64,000 nucleotides of DNA from Chitinophagaceae bacterium. GTDB taxonomy: Bacteria; Bacteroidota; Bacteroidia; Chitinophagales; Chitinophagaceae. This document shows positions 34,214 to 43,319 of this stretch, piece after piece; the stretch's first letter is position 1, and every line of letters starts with the position of its first letter. The stretch covers positions 1 to 64,000 of the forward strand of contig CANGOX010000002.1 of assembly GCA_947455605.1 (NCBI GenBank). Reading direction: 5' to 3'. The notes under the pieces are model-generated. The model did not search any database, had not been told where the DNA came from, and saw only the letters and a list, made by a program, of their open reading frames with translations. The translations under genes and the position numbers were made by a program.

Positions 34214-35581
34214 TTATTTCATCTCAGTATAAAACTTATGAAAATACGGGATCGTTTCAATTCCCTTATAAAAATTGACCAGATCATATTTCTCATTCGG
34301 ACTGTGCAGGTTATCGCTATCTAATCCAAAACCCATGAATACAATTTTCAATCCCAGTTCTTTTTCAAATAAAGAACAGATCGGAATACTTCCACCACCG
34401 CGCACAGGAATCGGCTCTTTTCCAAAAGTGGCATGAATGGCTTTGGCTGCTGCTTTATACGCATCCGAATCAATAGGTGTCATATAAGGTTCACCACCAT
34501 GATGCTCTTCGGCTTTCACTGTTACACCTGCAGGAGCAATGCTCTTGAAGTAATTCAATATTTTTTCTGTGATCTTAACTGAGGATTGATTGGGAACCAA
34601 TCTGCAGGAGATCTTTGCAAAGGCTTTGGATGGCAAAACCGTTTTTGCACCTTCACCGGTATAACCACCCCAGATCCCGTTTACTTCCAGTGTTGGACGG
34701 ATACCGGTTCTTTCATTAGTGGTATATCCTTTCTCTCCCCAAAGACTGCTAACGCCGAGATCCTTCTTGTATTCTTCTTCACTAAAAGGAGCTTGCGCCA
34801 TTTTTGCTCTTTCTTCGGGTGTTGAGTCTACCACATCATCATAAAATCCGGGGATCGTGATATGGTTATTCTCATCATGACAACCCGCGATCATCTTGGC
34901 CAGCATGGTAACCGGGTTGGCCACCGCACCACCATACACACCACTGTGGAGGTCGCGGTTAGGGCCGGTTACTTCTATTTCAATATAACTCAGACCACGA
35001 ACACCGATATCGATCGATGGCGTATCCATGCTGATCATAGCCGTATCACTGATCAATATTACATCTGCTTTTAATAAGGCTTTATTGGCTTTTACAAAAG
35101 TTGCCAGATTGGGGCTACCCACTTCTTCTTCACCTTCGATCACAAACTTTACATTTGCTGGTAAAGTATTGGTGGCAACCATGATCTCCAATGCTTTTAC
35201 ATGCATATAGAATTGGCCTTTATCATCACATGATCCACGGGCGAATATTTTACCGTCAATGATCACCGGTTCAAAAGGGCCGCTTTTCCAGAGTTCCAGG
35301 GGATCGGCAGGTTGCACATCGTAGTGTCCATAAACCAATATCGTGGGTTTTGAAGGATCAATGATCTTTTCGCCATAAACAACCGGATGACCCGCTGTTG
35401 GATAAATGGTTACCGTATCTGCCCCCGCTTCCAGTAATCGCTGCTTTACTGCTTCGGCACAACGTGTCATATCGTCTTTGTTCTCAGTTCTTGCACTGAT
35501 ACTGGGTATACGTAAGAGTTCCAATAATTCGTTCAGGAAACGGTCCTTGTGTTTGTCCTGGTAATCTTTCCAAACCTGCAT
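34214..35581 (-). CDS. M20 family dipeptidase
   Basis: I start at ATG 35581 (MQVWKDYQDKHKD), 455 residues; the 47 codons open upstream run through an intergenic repeat and are not protein-like. It shows the M20 metal motifs: VYGHYDVQP (first zinc histidine and aspartate), GSCDDKGQFYMH, EGEEEVGSPN (catalytic Glu and a metal Glu), a lid domain (about 210-360) and a C-terminal GGGSIPICSLFEKEL with a final histidine in LHSPNEKYDL. It hydrolyses dipeptides or related amides in the cytoplasm, similar to carnosinase-like dipeptidases. No export signal is present. Confidence 0.9.
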   Translation of the reverse strand: MQVWKDYQDKHKDRFLNELLELLRIPSISARTENKDDMTRCAEAVKQRLLEAGADTVTIYPTAGHPVVYGEKIIDPSKPTILVYGHYDVQPADPLELWKSGPFEPVIIDGKIFARGSCDDKGQFYMHVKALEIMVATNTLPANVKFVIEGEEEVGSPNLATFVKANKALLKADVILISDTAMISMDTPSIDIGVRGLSYIEIEVTGPNRDLHSGVYGGAVANPVTMLAKMIAGCHDENNHITIPGFYDDVVDSTPEERAKMAQAPFSEEEYKKDLGVSSLWGEKGYTTNERTGIRPTLEVNGIWGGYTGEGAKTVLPSKAFAKISCRLVPNQSSVKITEKILNYFKSIAPAGVTVKAEEHHGGEPYMTPIDSDAYKAAAKAIHATFGKEPIPVRGGGSIPICSLFEKELGLKIVFMGFGLDSDNLHSPNEKYDLVNFYKGIETIPYFHKFYTEMK

Positions 35582-35645
35582 GATCTTTGATTTTAGGAGG
35601 GTGATGGTTAGGTATCTGTACTGCGAAATTACGTATGAAATGGCA

Positions 35646-35733
35646 TTCGTGAGCCGTGAGACGTCAATCGTGAGTGATTTTGTGAATGGTGAATTGTGAA
35701 TGGTCAATATGGATTCATTCACAATTCACCATT
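35646..35733. repeat. Intergenic iterated repeat, CGTGAGCCGTGAG and GTGAATGGTGAATTG words
   Basis: The left part resembles the family at 20194-20273. The right part has a 17-base perfect inverted repeat (35685-35701 with 35717-35733, AATGGTGAATTGTGAAT). It lies between the starts of the M20 peptidase gene and the end of the cation transporter gene. Confidence 0.75.
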
Positions 35734-35739
35734 GCCCAT

Positions 35740-36750
35740 TCACAACCTATGCTTCTCATTTGAAATAATATTCTTCAAAGTCCAATCCAGCCGTCCTTTC
35801 ATGGGCTGCTGGCGAACCTCACAATCTGTTTTGGTACAGATAGTGCAGCTGAAGGGAAGGCATCCATCGGTATGTACAAAAAGTTCAATGGCATCGCCAA
35901 ATTGCTGCTTGATCAATGCGGCCAATGCATCAATTTCCCGGTGGGCCTCATGTACATTCAGGTACCAGGGAACGGTAAAATGGCAATCCACATGTAACAA
36001 ACTGCCATATTTGATCACCCGTAGGTTGTGCAGGTCGATCCAGTTTTCTTTGCGGTTATCGTTCAACACTTTTACAAACTGGTTAAGCAGCTGAATATCC
36101 GCTTCATCCATGATGCCGGCCAGAGAAGTACGTACAATTTTATATCCGTTATACATGATCAGGATGCTCATGCCAAGGGCAATAATTTTATCTAACCAAT
36201 ATAACTTTGTAAAAAATATAACCAATAAGCCGGCAATGATCCCTACAGTTGAATAGGTATCTATCTGTAAATGTTTACCGCTTGCCTGCAAAGCCAGCGA
36301 GGTATTTCTTTTGCCGATCCTTATACAGATTGTGCCTGCAATATAATTGACCACAGCAGTGATGCCTATGAGAATTAAACCGGTATCTAATTTTTGTATC
36401 GGGCTTTCCTGCAGAAAATTCAAAACCGTTTCATAAACGATCATGATGCCGGCTGCCACGATCAAGCCGCCTTCAATGGCAGCAGATACAAATTCAGCTT
36501 TTCCATGACCGTAAGGATGATCCAGATCTCGGGGTTTGGCAGCTACATATAAACTATACAAACCGATAAAACCGGCCAGCACATTCACAATACTTTCCAA
36601 TGCATCCGATAGGATTGCCAGAGAATGCGTAAACTGGTAAGCTACGATCTTGGTAAGAAACAATACCACACTTAACGAAGTGATCCAGAGTTGAACGCGG
36701 AAATTTTGTTTGGAGGATTGCAGAAGATAAGATTTGCGCAAAGATAGCAA
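35740..36750 (-). CDS. Cation diffusion facilitator family transporter
   Basis: A 336-residue protein with six transmembrane helices in the first 200 residues (N-terminal WITSLSVVLFLTKIVAYQFTHSLAILSDALESIVN) and the CDF motif HPYGHGKAEFVSAAIEG. A cytoplasmic ferredoxin-like domain follows (about 210-300). The family exports zinc, iron, cobalt or manganese by proton exchange. The C-terminal tail is odd: CLPFSCTICTKTDCEVR, a cluster of four cysteines outside the normal fold that could bind an extra metal or act as a sensor. Substrate metal is unknown. Confidence 0.9.
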   Translation of the reverse strand: MLSLRKSYLLQSSKQNFRVQLWITSLSVVLFLTKIVAYQFTHSLAILSDALESIVNVLAGFIGLYSLYVAAKPRDLDHPYGHGKAEFVSAAIEGGLIVAAGIMIVYETVLNFLQESPIQKLDTGLILIGITAVVNYIAGTICIRIGKRNTSLALQASGKHLQIDTYSTVGIIAGLLVIFFTKLYWLDKIIALGMSILIMYNGYKIVRTSLAGIMDEADIQLLNQFVKVLNDNRKENWIDLHNLRVIKYGSLLHVDCHFTVPWYLNVHEAHREIDALAALIKQQFGDAIELFVHTDGCLPFSCTICTKTDCEVRQQPMKGRLDWTLKNIISNEKHRL

Positions 36751-36789
36751 ATCGGCAGTTAGCCGATCGCTCTAAGCTGTTAGGCCGGA

Positions 36790-37200
36790 TTAAATTAATT
36801 CAATTGTGTAATTGATAGCACAATGCTTTGCCAGCATGGCCGAAATACCACAATATTTTTCCTGCGACATCTCAACTGCCCTTTTTACTTTATCGAGGTC
36901 CTCAGGTTTGGCATCTATCTGATACACCATATTGATGTACGTAAAAACTTTCGGATGATCCTCTGTCTGTTCTGCTTCTGCCGTTATTTCAAATTTTGTG
37001 AAAGGAACCCTCATTTTCTTCAACATATCTACCACATCCATCCCACTGCATCCGTTCAATGCACCCAATAACATTTTCTTGGGATTCATCCCGCTACCCA
37101 ATCCACCCCCTTCTACTGTTGTATCAATTCTTACGGTCTGTCCTGTATCCGCGGTTGCATCAAATGCCAAAGCGTCTACCCATTTGGTTACTGTCTTCAT
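36790..37200 (-). CDS. OsmC family protein
   Basis: A 136-residue protein matching the OsmC/Ohr fold. The two redox cysteines are in ALNGCSGMDVVDML and KYCGISAMLAKHCAI, the positions that form the peroxidatic and resolving pair. OsmC-type proteins reduce organic peroxides with a thiol cofactor, which here could be bacillithiol or lipoyl proteins. The order with SOD just downstream (same strand, separated by an inverted repeat) suggests an oxidative-stress neighbourhood. Confidence 0.9.
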   Translation of the reverse strand: MKTVTKWVDALAFDATADTGQTVRIDTTVEGGGLGSGMNPKKMLLGALNGCSGMDVVDMLKKMRVPFTKFEITAEAEQTEDHPKVFTYINMVYQIDAKPEDLDKVKRAVEMSQEKYCGISAMLAKHCAINYTIELI

Positions 37201-37227
37201 AATTTCGTTTGATAGAAGTTAAAAAGT

Positions 37228-37273
37228 AAAAGTGAAAAATTAATAGCAGTTCTACTATTAACTTTTCACTTTT
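37228..37273. repeat. Intergenic inverted repeat, AAAAGTGAAAAATTAATA family
   Basis: Arms 37228-37245 and 37256-37273 pair at 17 of 18 positions around GCAGTTCTAC. It lies between the superoxide dismutase stop and the OsmC start on the same strand. Confidence 0.75.
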
Positions 37274-37290
37274 AACGATAGACTGTTTTC

Positions 37291-38022
37291 TTACCCTTGT
37301 TCAAAACGCTTTTGCACAAACTCCCAGTTCACCACATTCCACCAGTTGGCAATATAGTCTGGCCTTTTGTTCTGGTATTTTAAATAATAAGCATGTTCCC
37401 AAACATCCAGGCCTAATAAAGGAGTTCCTTTAAGATCACTGATATCCATCAAAGGATTATCCTGGTTGGCGGTAGAGCCTACGATCAGTTTTTTATCTCC
37501 ATTTAAAACCAGCCATGCCCATCCGCTGCCGAAACGGTTCTTGCCTGCATCGGTAAACTGTGTTTTAAATGCATCAAATGAACCAAACGACAGATCAATA
37601 GCGGCTGCTAATTTTCCTTCCGGTTTGGTGGCTGTTCCTGGCTTCATACATTGCCAGAACAGTTCGTGGTTATAATGTCCGCCACCATTGTTGCGCATCT
37701 TGGGAGAGTATTTAGAGATATTATGCAATACATCTTCCAGCTTAGCGCTATTGATATCTACTTTTTCTGCAGTGCAGGCATCAGAAAGATTCTTTGCATA
37801 GGTAGCTGCATGTTTACTGTAATGGATCTCCATCGTCATTGCATCAATCACAGGTTCCAAGCCTTTATAATCATACGGTAAAGGTTGTTGGCTGAAAGGA
37901 TTGCCTGCATAGTTAGAACCTGCTTCTGCCCATGAGGGAAGAACGGTTAATGCAATACCTGCGGCAACACCTGTGCCGGTAGTTTTAATAAACCTGCGGC
38001 GGCCTGGGTTATGGTTTGACAT
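37291..38022 (-). CDS. Exported Fe/Mn superoxide dismutase with twin-arginine signal
   Basis: A 243-residue protein with a twin-arginine signal (GRRRFIKTTGTGVAAGIALTV, residues 7-27), predicting folded export. The mature domain has the Fe/Mn-SOD set: MEIHYSKHAATY, GGGHYNHELFW, RFGSGWAWLVLNG, LGLDVWEHAYYLKYQNKRPDYIANWWNVVNW, giving the three His and one Asp metal ligands. Most Bacteroidota SODs are cytoplasmic, so the export signal is unusual. The upstream lptF/lptG-type gene ends 12 bases before this gene starts, so they are co-transcribed. Confidence 0.9.
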   Translation of the reverse strand: MSNHNPGRRRFIKTTGTGVAAGIALTVLPSWAEAGSNYAGNPFSQQPLPYDYKGLEPVIDAMTMEIHYSKHAATYAKNLSDACTAEKVDINSAKLEDVLHNISKYSPKMRNNGGGHYNHELFWQCMKPGTATKPEGKLAAAIDLSFGSFDAFKTQFTDAGKNRFGSGWAWLVLNGDKKLIVGSTANQDNPLMDISDLKGTPLLGLDVWEHAYYLKYQNKRPDYIANWWNVVNWEFVQKRFEQG

Positions 38023-38034
38023 ACAATAAAGGGT

Positions 38035-39480
38035 TTAGGATGATTTGTTAGTGAACTTAAAATTAGCCAAAAAGTTCCGCATCTGTTTGAAAGATCTGTA
38101 ATAGAACTCCTGGTTAAATAACTGCGAATCGCGCATGGCCTTATATATTAGGAAAGCACTTATCGGTAACAGAATAAAAGTAGAAAGCCACATACCTTCA
38201 AAAGGGGTGACTGAATTTGATTTCACAAATTTTTCGCCAAATGTGTTAAAGAGGTGAAAGATCACAAAAAAGATAATGGCGAATACCAAAGGTGTTCCCA
38301 GCCCACCCTTGCGGATGATTGATCCCAAAGGAGCCCCAATCAGGAACAAGACAAGGCAGGCCGCTGATAAAGTAAATTTCCTGTGCCATTCAATCTCATG
38401 AAACCTGAGCGACTTGGCTCTTTCTTCATAATCCGTTGCCAGCACTTTAATATTCCCTTTGATACTGTTGATTTGGCCAATAGCCGCATCCGTTATGGCC
38501 TGTCTGGCACTATCGGGTATCAGCTTGTCGAAACGGGCAACCCGTTTAAAATCACAAATTGTATCAATACTTGCCCAACCCGTATCCAGATATCTTGAAA
38601 AACGTACATATGGTGCGATCTCTCTCTGTGATTTACGCAGATAAAAGGTGTCAATATTATGGAGCGAATCAATGGTCTCATTCAGCTGGCGTATACTCAG
38701 CATTTTAGGATCATAAAATGCACTGTCGCCGGATTCTTTCAGTTGAAAGCTTTTCAGGTCAAACACTTTTTTATATTCCTTAAAACCCATTCGGGTAAAC
38801 TGTGTGTTTGTGGTGCCTCGGCCGCCTTTTTCTTCATAGCGCCAGCCATTCTGTAAGGTAAACTCCAGAAATTTTTTATCCTTGGTCAACCGCATCACAC
38901 CCTGTTCGGCAATCATCATATTATCCTGCAGCAGATTGCCTTTTTCAAATATCACCACATTATGAATGATGCTGTCGTTCTTTTCTTTCTTACCCAGTTT
39001 GATCACATAGCCACCTATCTTATCATAAAAGATGCCTTCCTTGATATCGAAAGCCGGTTTAGCCACAATGATATCATACTTTAAAGCGGAAAGTTTTTTC
39101 TGGGTTACCGGAATAATATTATTGGCAAACAGAAAAGCCAGCCCGCTTAAAAAAAGGGTAACAATCGTAAGCGGACGCATAAAACGTAATAGCGGAATAC
39201 CGGCTGCTTTGATGGCAACCAGTTCAAAACTCTCACCCAGATTACCAAAGGTCATAATAGAAGAGAACAGCAATGCCAGTGGCAAGGCAATGGGCACCCA
39301 TGATAAGGATACCAGACCAATCAGCTTTAAGATGGTGAACAGATCCAGCCCTTTACCAACAAGGTCATCTATATATAACCAGAAGAACTGCATCACCAGC
39401 ACAAAAAGTGAAATGATAAATGCCGCGATAAAAGGCCCGATAAACGAACGGATGATGAGTATGTCGAGTTTTTTTATCAA
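38035..39480 (-). CDS. LptF/LptG family permease (lipopolysaccharide export)
   Basis: A 481-residue protein of the YjgP/YjgQ family. Six transmembrane helices lie in two groups (about 10-125 and 370-460), separated by a periplasmic beta-jellyroll domain (about 130-350). The N-terminus is KKLDILIIRSFIGPFIAAFI and a helix ends FRFMRPLTIVT. With LptB it would extract lipopolysaccharide from the inner membrane. It is fused to no other domain, and it is unknown which of LptF and LptG it corresponds to. It is transcribed 24 bases from the divergent gene at 39505. Confidence 0.9.
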   Translation of the reverse strand: MIKKLDILIIRSFIGPFIAAFIISLFVLVMQFFWLYIDDLVGKGLDLFTILKLIGLVSLSWVPIALPLALLFSSIMTFGNLGESFELVAIKAAGIPLLRFMRPLTIVTLFLSGLAFLFANNIIPVTQKKLSALKYDIIVAKPAFDIKEGIFYDKIGGYVIKLGKKEKNDSIIHNVVIFEKGNLLQDNMMIAEQGVMRLTKDKKFLEFTLQNGWRYEEKGGRGTTNTQFTRMGFKEYKKVFDLKSFQLKESGDSAFYDPKMLSIRQLNETIDSLHNIDTFYLRKSQREIAPYVRFSRYLDTGWASIDTICDFKRVARFDKLIPDSARQAITDAAIGQINSIKGNIKVLATDYEERAKSLRFHEIEWHRKFTLSAACLVLFLIGAPLGSIIRKGGLGTPLVFAIIFFVIFHLFNTFGEKFVKSNSVTPFEGMWLSTFILLPISAFLIYKAMRDSQLFNQEFYYRSFKQMRNFLANFKFTNKSS

Positions 39481-39504
39481 GGTATCCTTTCTTAATATTG
39501 TTGG

Positions 39505-40122
39505 ATGAGCCCTGCAAAACTAATACTTTCTCCAAAGGAACTCGAATTGGTGAATGATCCGGGATGGATTTTAACAAAGAATGCCATCATTGAAAAAGTA
39601 TACGGGCTTTTTGGTGGGCTGAGTGGGTCATACGGAGCGTTGCTTTCGGCGGCTGATCTTTTTGGGCAAGACAATGCCGGTTTCCGTTCTCCCAAAATAG
39701 CCAAAGGCGAACAATATGAAAACCTGCCCTGGGTAATGCTTGATCATCCCCGTTGTTTTAACGGCGAAAATGTAATGGCTATCCGAAGTTTTTTCTGGTG
39801 GGGAAATTTTTGCAGTATCAGTCTCTTATTATCTGGCAGTTACCGCGAAAAATATGAATCATCCATACAAGCGTATTTTTCTGAAAACAGGATCGGCTCA
39901 AATGATCGCCATAACTGGTTCATCTGTATAAATGATGATCCCTGGCAACATCATTTCAGAGAAGATAATTATCAGCCCATGAACGAATGGGGTAATCGAT
40001 CCTTTGGTAGCCTGCCTTTTATCAAACTGGGCAAAAAGATTTCCTTACAGGAATGGGATAACCTGAATGAATTCTTTGAAGAAAATTATTCGGAGATTCT
40101 GAAAATGCTCACAGCAGGCTAG
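39505..40122 (+). CDS. Hypothetical protein
   Basis: A 205-residue soluble protein of unknown family. It has no signal peptide or membrane segment and many aromatic residues (FFWWGNF, HNWFICINDDPWQHHF). No motif I can name is present, though a helical pattern dominates. The start ATG (39505) lies 24 bases from the divergent permease start. Codon use and composition are like its neighbours, so it looks like an expressed ordinary gene. The convergent START-like gene ends two bases beyond it. Confidence 0.7.
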   Translation: MSPAKLILSPKELELVNDPGWILTKNAIIEKVYGLFGGLSGSYGALLSAADLFGQDNAGFRSPKIAKGEQYENLPWVMLDHPRCFNGENVMAIRSFFWWGNFCSISLLLSGSYREKYESSIQAYFSENRIGSNDRHNWFICINDDPWQHHFREDNYQPMNEWGNRSFGSLPFIKLGKKISLQEWDNLNEFFEENYSEILKMLTAG

Positions 40123-40124
40123 TT

Positions 40125-40511
40125 CTATGCACTGCCCAATCTGTGAAAAAGATCTTTGATCTGGTATTGCCAAAGCTGGCTCTGATCTTTCACTTCATTT
40201 TTTTCTGCAAAATCCTTGATCACCAGAATGGTCTGGTTGGAGATCTCGGTTTTCTCTATCCTGAACTCGAAATATTCGTTTTTCTCAGTATGTAGCCAAT
40301 GGTAGCGGATAAATTTATCTTCTTCCTTGTCTAATACTTCTGCTTTATCGGGAGTACCACCACCCCATGAAAAACTGTACACATTTTCCCATTCATCCAC
40401 TTTATCAGCAAACCATTCCTGTAAACCTGCGGGAGTGGCTAAGAACTCGAATAAAATACCTGGCGAACAGCGAACCGGAAATTCCAACGTAAATAGTTGC
40501 TTCTTACTCAT
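40125..40511 (-). CDS. START-like/SRPBCC domain protein
   Basis: A 128-residue single-domain protein of the START/AHSA1-like helix-grip fold (SPGILFEFLATPAGLQEWFADKV, SFSWGGGTPDKAEVLDKEEDKFIRYHW, LVIKDFAEKNEVK). The family binds hydrophobic ligands or activates chaperones, and the ligand here is unknown. It converges on the hypothetical gene at 39505 with only two bases between the stops, and is transcribed away from the primary sigma factor gene. Confidence 0.8.
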   Translation of the reverse strand: MSKKQLFTLEFPVRCSPGILFEFLATPAGLQEWFADKVDEWENVYSFSWGGGTPDKAEVLDKEEDKFIRYHWLHTEKNEYFEFRIEKTEISNQTILVIKDFAEKNEVKDQSQLWQYQIKDLFHRLGSA

Positions 40512-40681
40512 TACAATCTCTTTAACCTACAATCTATCGTAGGTGTGCAATAATATTAAATAATCCCTCGCTTCCAAATGTTTTTTTAGGTAAGGGGCCT
40601 GATTCAAAGCCTTTAAGCAGATTTCAATTAGCAGTCATGTCGTAAGGCATTGTTTTTCAACAATTTGCGAAAAATATTTTT

Positions 40682-40712
40682 TTTGATAAGTTTTGAAAAA
40701 ATGTTAAATTGC
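40682..40712 (+). promoter_or_regulatory. Putative promoter of the primary sigma factor gene
   Basis: TTTG (40682-40685), a 19-base spacer and TAAATTGC (40705-40712) fit TTTG-N19-TAnnTTTG except for the last two bases. The leader to the ATG would be about 90 bases. Confidence 0.5.
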
Positions 40713-40805
40713 TTAACAACAGAGCAGTGACGCCCGATTTGGTTCCCCCACCACACTAACAAGGTTTCATACCAATACTAACATACAACCAAAACCTGCT
40801 TTATT

Positions 40806-41678
40806 ATGAGTATGCGTCAGCTCAAAATAACTAAGTCGATCACTAACCGTGAATCACAAAGCCTTGAAAAATATTTGCAGGAAATCGGTAAAGTGGACCT
40901 GATCAGTCCCGAAGAAGAAGTGGCATTGGCGATGCGCATTCGTCAGGGCGACCAGACATCTTTAGATCGTTTGGTGAAATCCAATCTTCGATTTGTGGTA
41001 TCTGTTGCCAAACAATACCAAAATCAAGGCCTTACCCTGCCCGACCTGATCAATGAAGGAAATTTAGGACTGATCAAAGCCGCCCTTCGATTTGATGAAA
41101 CAAGGGGGTTTAAATTTATCTCTTATGCCGTTTGGTGGATCCGCCAGAGCATACTGCAATCATTGGCCGAGCAAAGCAGAATTGTACGCTTACCCTTAAA
41201 TAAAGTAGGGCTTACCAACCGCATCAGCAAAGCCTATCAGCAACTGGAGCAGGAGTTTGAGCGCGAACCCACACCCGAAGAGCTGGCCGATGTGCTGGAT
41301 ATCAGTATTGAAGAAGTAACGGCCACCATGAGTGTTGGTTTCCGCCATGTAAGTATGGATACACCACTCTCAGAAGGGGAAGACGGCACACTGATGGACC
41401 TTATGGAAAATCCCAATGCCGAAAGTACCGATGAAAAACTCGTACATCACGAATCACTCCGCATGGAGATAGAACGCAGCCTCCGCACACTTACCGAGCG
41501 TCAGAAAGATGTGGTTTGCTATTTCTTTGGAATAGGAGTAGACCATCCCCTCAGCCTGGAAGATATTGGCGAAAGATTCCATCTTACCCGCGAAAGGGTG
41601 CGGCAGATCAAGGATAAAGCTATCACAAAGCTCAGAAGTACCAACAGAAGCAAACACCTCAAGTTTTACCTGGGATAA
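40806..41678 (+). CDS. rpoD: Primary RNA polymerase sigma factor (RpoD/SigA)
   Basis: A 290-residue sigma-70. Region 1.2 begins [16 protein letters not shown]; region 2 has [33 protein letters not shown] and [24 protein letters not shown] (core and -10 binding). Region 3 follows, and region 4 has [27 protein letters not shown] for the -35 element. The lack of region 1.1 and the short length are normal in Bacteroidota, where this factor reads the TTTG/TAnnTTTG promoters. The gene stands alone. Confidence 0.96.
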   Translation: MSMRQLKITKSITNRESQSLEKYLQEIGKVDLISPEEEVALAMRIRQGDQTSLDRLVKSNLRFVVSVAKQYQNQGLTLPDLINEGNLGLIKAALRFDETRGFKFISYAVWWIRQSILQSLAEQSRIVRLPLNKVGLTNRISKAYQQLEQEFEREPTPEELADVLDISIEEVTATMSVGFRHVSMDTPLSEGEDGTLMDLMENPNAESTDEKLVHHESLRMEIERSLRTLTERQKDVVCYFFGIGVDHPLSLEDIGERFHLTRERVRQIKDKAITKLRSTNRSKHLKFYLG

Positions 41679-41690
41679 TCGTTTTTTACT

Positions 41691-41743
41691 GCGCCTTTGC
41701 GCCTCTGCGTGAATTTTTTTACCACGCAAAGCCGCAAAGGCGC
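41691..41743. repeat. Intergenic inverted repeat, GCGCCTTTGCG family
   Basis: GCGCCTTTGCG (41691-41701) pairs perfectly with 41733-41743, and inside it TGCGTG pairs with CACGCA. It starts 13 bases after the rpoD stop and resembles 44573-44626 and 58463-58503. It is a plausible terminator. Confidence 0.8.
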
Positions 41744-41851
41744 AATTTGCTTCCGGGTATTCGCCCATAGAATTTATATTTGCAATCCCTTAGTGGATAT
41801 AGCTTCGGTTATATTCACTTTTTATTTGTGTATACCTGAAACCCGTGTATT

Positions 41852-43174
41852 ATGTTTAACTCGCTCAGTGAGAAGCTCGAATCGGCCTTTAAGAACCTTA
41901 AAGGCGAAGCGCGTATTAACGACCTCAATATTGCCAATACGGTAAAAGATATCCGCCGTGCATTGATCGATGCCGACGTAAATTTTAAGATCGCCAAAGA
42001 ATTTACCGATAAGGTTCGTGAGAAAGCTACCGGCGAAAAAGTACTGAATGCCATCAGTCCGGGCCAGTTAATGGTAAAGATCGTTCAGGATGAATTAACC
42101 GAACTGATGGGTGGAACAGAAGCCCAGTTCAATATCAGCGGTAATCCTGCGATTATTTTGATTGCTGGGTTACAGGGTAGTGGTAAAACCACTTTCACAG
42201 GTAAGCTTGCCAATTATCTCAAAACCAAAAAAGGTAAATCGGTTTTACTGGTTGCAGCAGATATCTATCGTCCGGCAGCGATCGACCAGTTGACCGTTCT
42301 GGCCGAACAGGTAGGAGTGGAAGTATATAGTGAAAGAGAGAACAAGAATGCAGTAGAGATCGCACAGAATGCGATAAAGGAAGCCAAATCAAAGAATAAG
42401 AATGTGATCATCATCGATACTGCGGGCCGTTTGGCAGTGGATGAAGTGATGATGACGGAAGTGGCCAATATCAAAGCAGCGGTAAACCCTGCAGAGATCC
42501 TGTTTGTAGTGGATTCCATGACAGGTCAGGATGCGGTGAACACAGCAAAAGCCTTCAACGACAGACTCGATTTTACGGGTGTTGTATTAACCAAATTAGA
42601 TGGTGATACAAGAGGTGGTGCGGCCTTATCCATCAAATACACCGTAAACAAACCCATCAAGTTTGTAAGCAGTGGCGAGAAGATGGATACACTGGATGTA
42701 TTCTATCCCGATCGTATGGCGCAGCGGATATTGGGGATGGGAGATATAACCAGTCTGGTAGAAAAAGCACAGGCCCAGTATGATGAAGTGGAAGCGAGAA
42801 AACTGGAGAAAAAGATCCGTAAGAATCAATTCGATTTTCAGGATTTTATGGACCAGCTGCAACAGATCAAAAAAATGGGTAACCTGAAAGACCTGATGGG
42901 CATGATACCCGGAGTAGGTAAAGCCATGAAAGATATTGAGATCAAGGATGATGCTTTCAAAGGCATTGAAGCGATGATCAGCTCCATGACACCTTTTGAA
43001 AGAGCGAATCCTGATTCTTTAACGCCTTCCCGTAAAGCCCGTATTGCCAAAGGGAGCGGTAAGGATATGACCGAAGTGAATGCGTTTATGAAGCAGTTCG
43101 ACCAAATGAAGTCGATGATGAAAATGATGAACAATATGCCGATGGGCGGAAGATTTCCGGGGATGAAGCGGTAG
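41852..43174 (+). CDS. ffh: Signal recognition particle protein Ffh
   Basis: A 440-residue SRP54 homologue. The N-domain comes first (1-85). The G-domain has P-loop GLQGSGKTT (106-114), DTAGRLAVDEVMMTE and TKLDGDTRGGAAL. The methionine-rich M-domain starts near 310 and binds SRP RNA and signal sequences (PFERANPDSLTPSRKARIAKGSGKD, MKSMMKMMNNMPMGGRFPG). It targets membrane proteins to FtsY. In this genome it precedes rpsP and rimM, a part of the classical ffh-rpsP-rimM-trmD order. Confidence 0.96.
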   Translation: MFNSLSEKLESAFKNLKGEARINDLNIANTVKDIRRALIDADVNFKIAKEFTDKVREKATGEKVLNAISPGQLMVKIVQDELTELMGGTEAQFNISGNPAIILIAGLQGSGKTTFTGKLANYLKTKKGKSVLLVAADIYRPAAIDQLTVLAEQVGVEVYSERENKNAVEIAQNAIKEAKSKNKNVIIIDTAGRLAVDEVMMTEVANIKAAVNPAEILFVVDSMTGQDAVNTAKAFNDRLDFTGVVLTKLDGDTRGGAALSIKYTVNKPIKFVSSGEKMDTLDVFYPDRMAQRILGMGDITSLVEKAQAQYDEVEARKLEKKIRKNQFDFQDFMDQLQQIKKMGNLKDLMGMIPGVGKAMKDIEIKDDAFKGIEAMISSMTPFERANPDSLTPSRKARIAKGSGKDMTEVNAFMKQFDQMKSMMKMMNNMPMGGRFPGMKR

Positions 43175-43177
43175 GGA

Positions 43178-43270
43178 ATATTGAATATTGAACAAGGAAT
43201 TTTGAAGGATTCGCGAATTGGCGGATTACGGATTAGCGGATTTGGGAATTCGATAATTTGTAATCCGCTG
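43178..43270. repeat. Composite intergenic repeat, TTCAATATT and ATCCG families
   Basis: Directly after the ffh stop lies GAATATTGAACAAGG (43183-43197, the inverse of the copies at 3566 and 5784). It is followed by ATCCG-family words (GGCGGATTACGGATTAGCGG, then GTAATCCGCTGATC near 43259). Two families are joined end to end here, and an AT stretch lies between their arms. Confidence 0.75.
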
Positions 43271-43319
43271 ATCTTTTTTGGCAGAATAAGGCATTGGTGA
43301 TTGTTGAATAAATCTCAAT

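Noticed and set aside
35582-35722. N-terminal extension of the M20 peptidase
   Set aside because: The 47 extra codons run into intergenic repeat words and the protein-like sequence begins only at ATG 35581.
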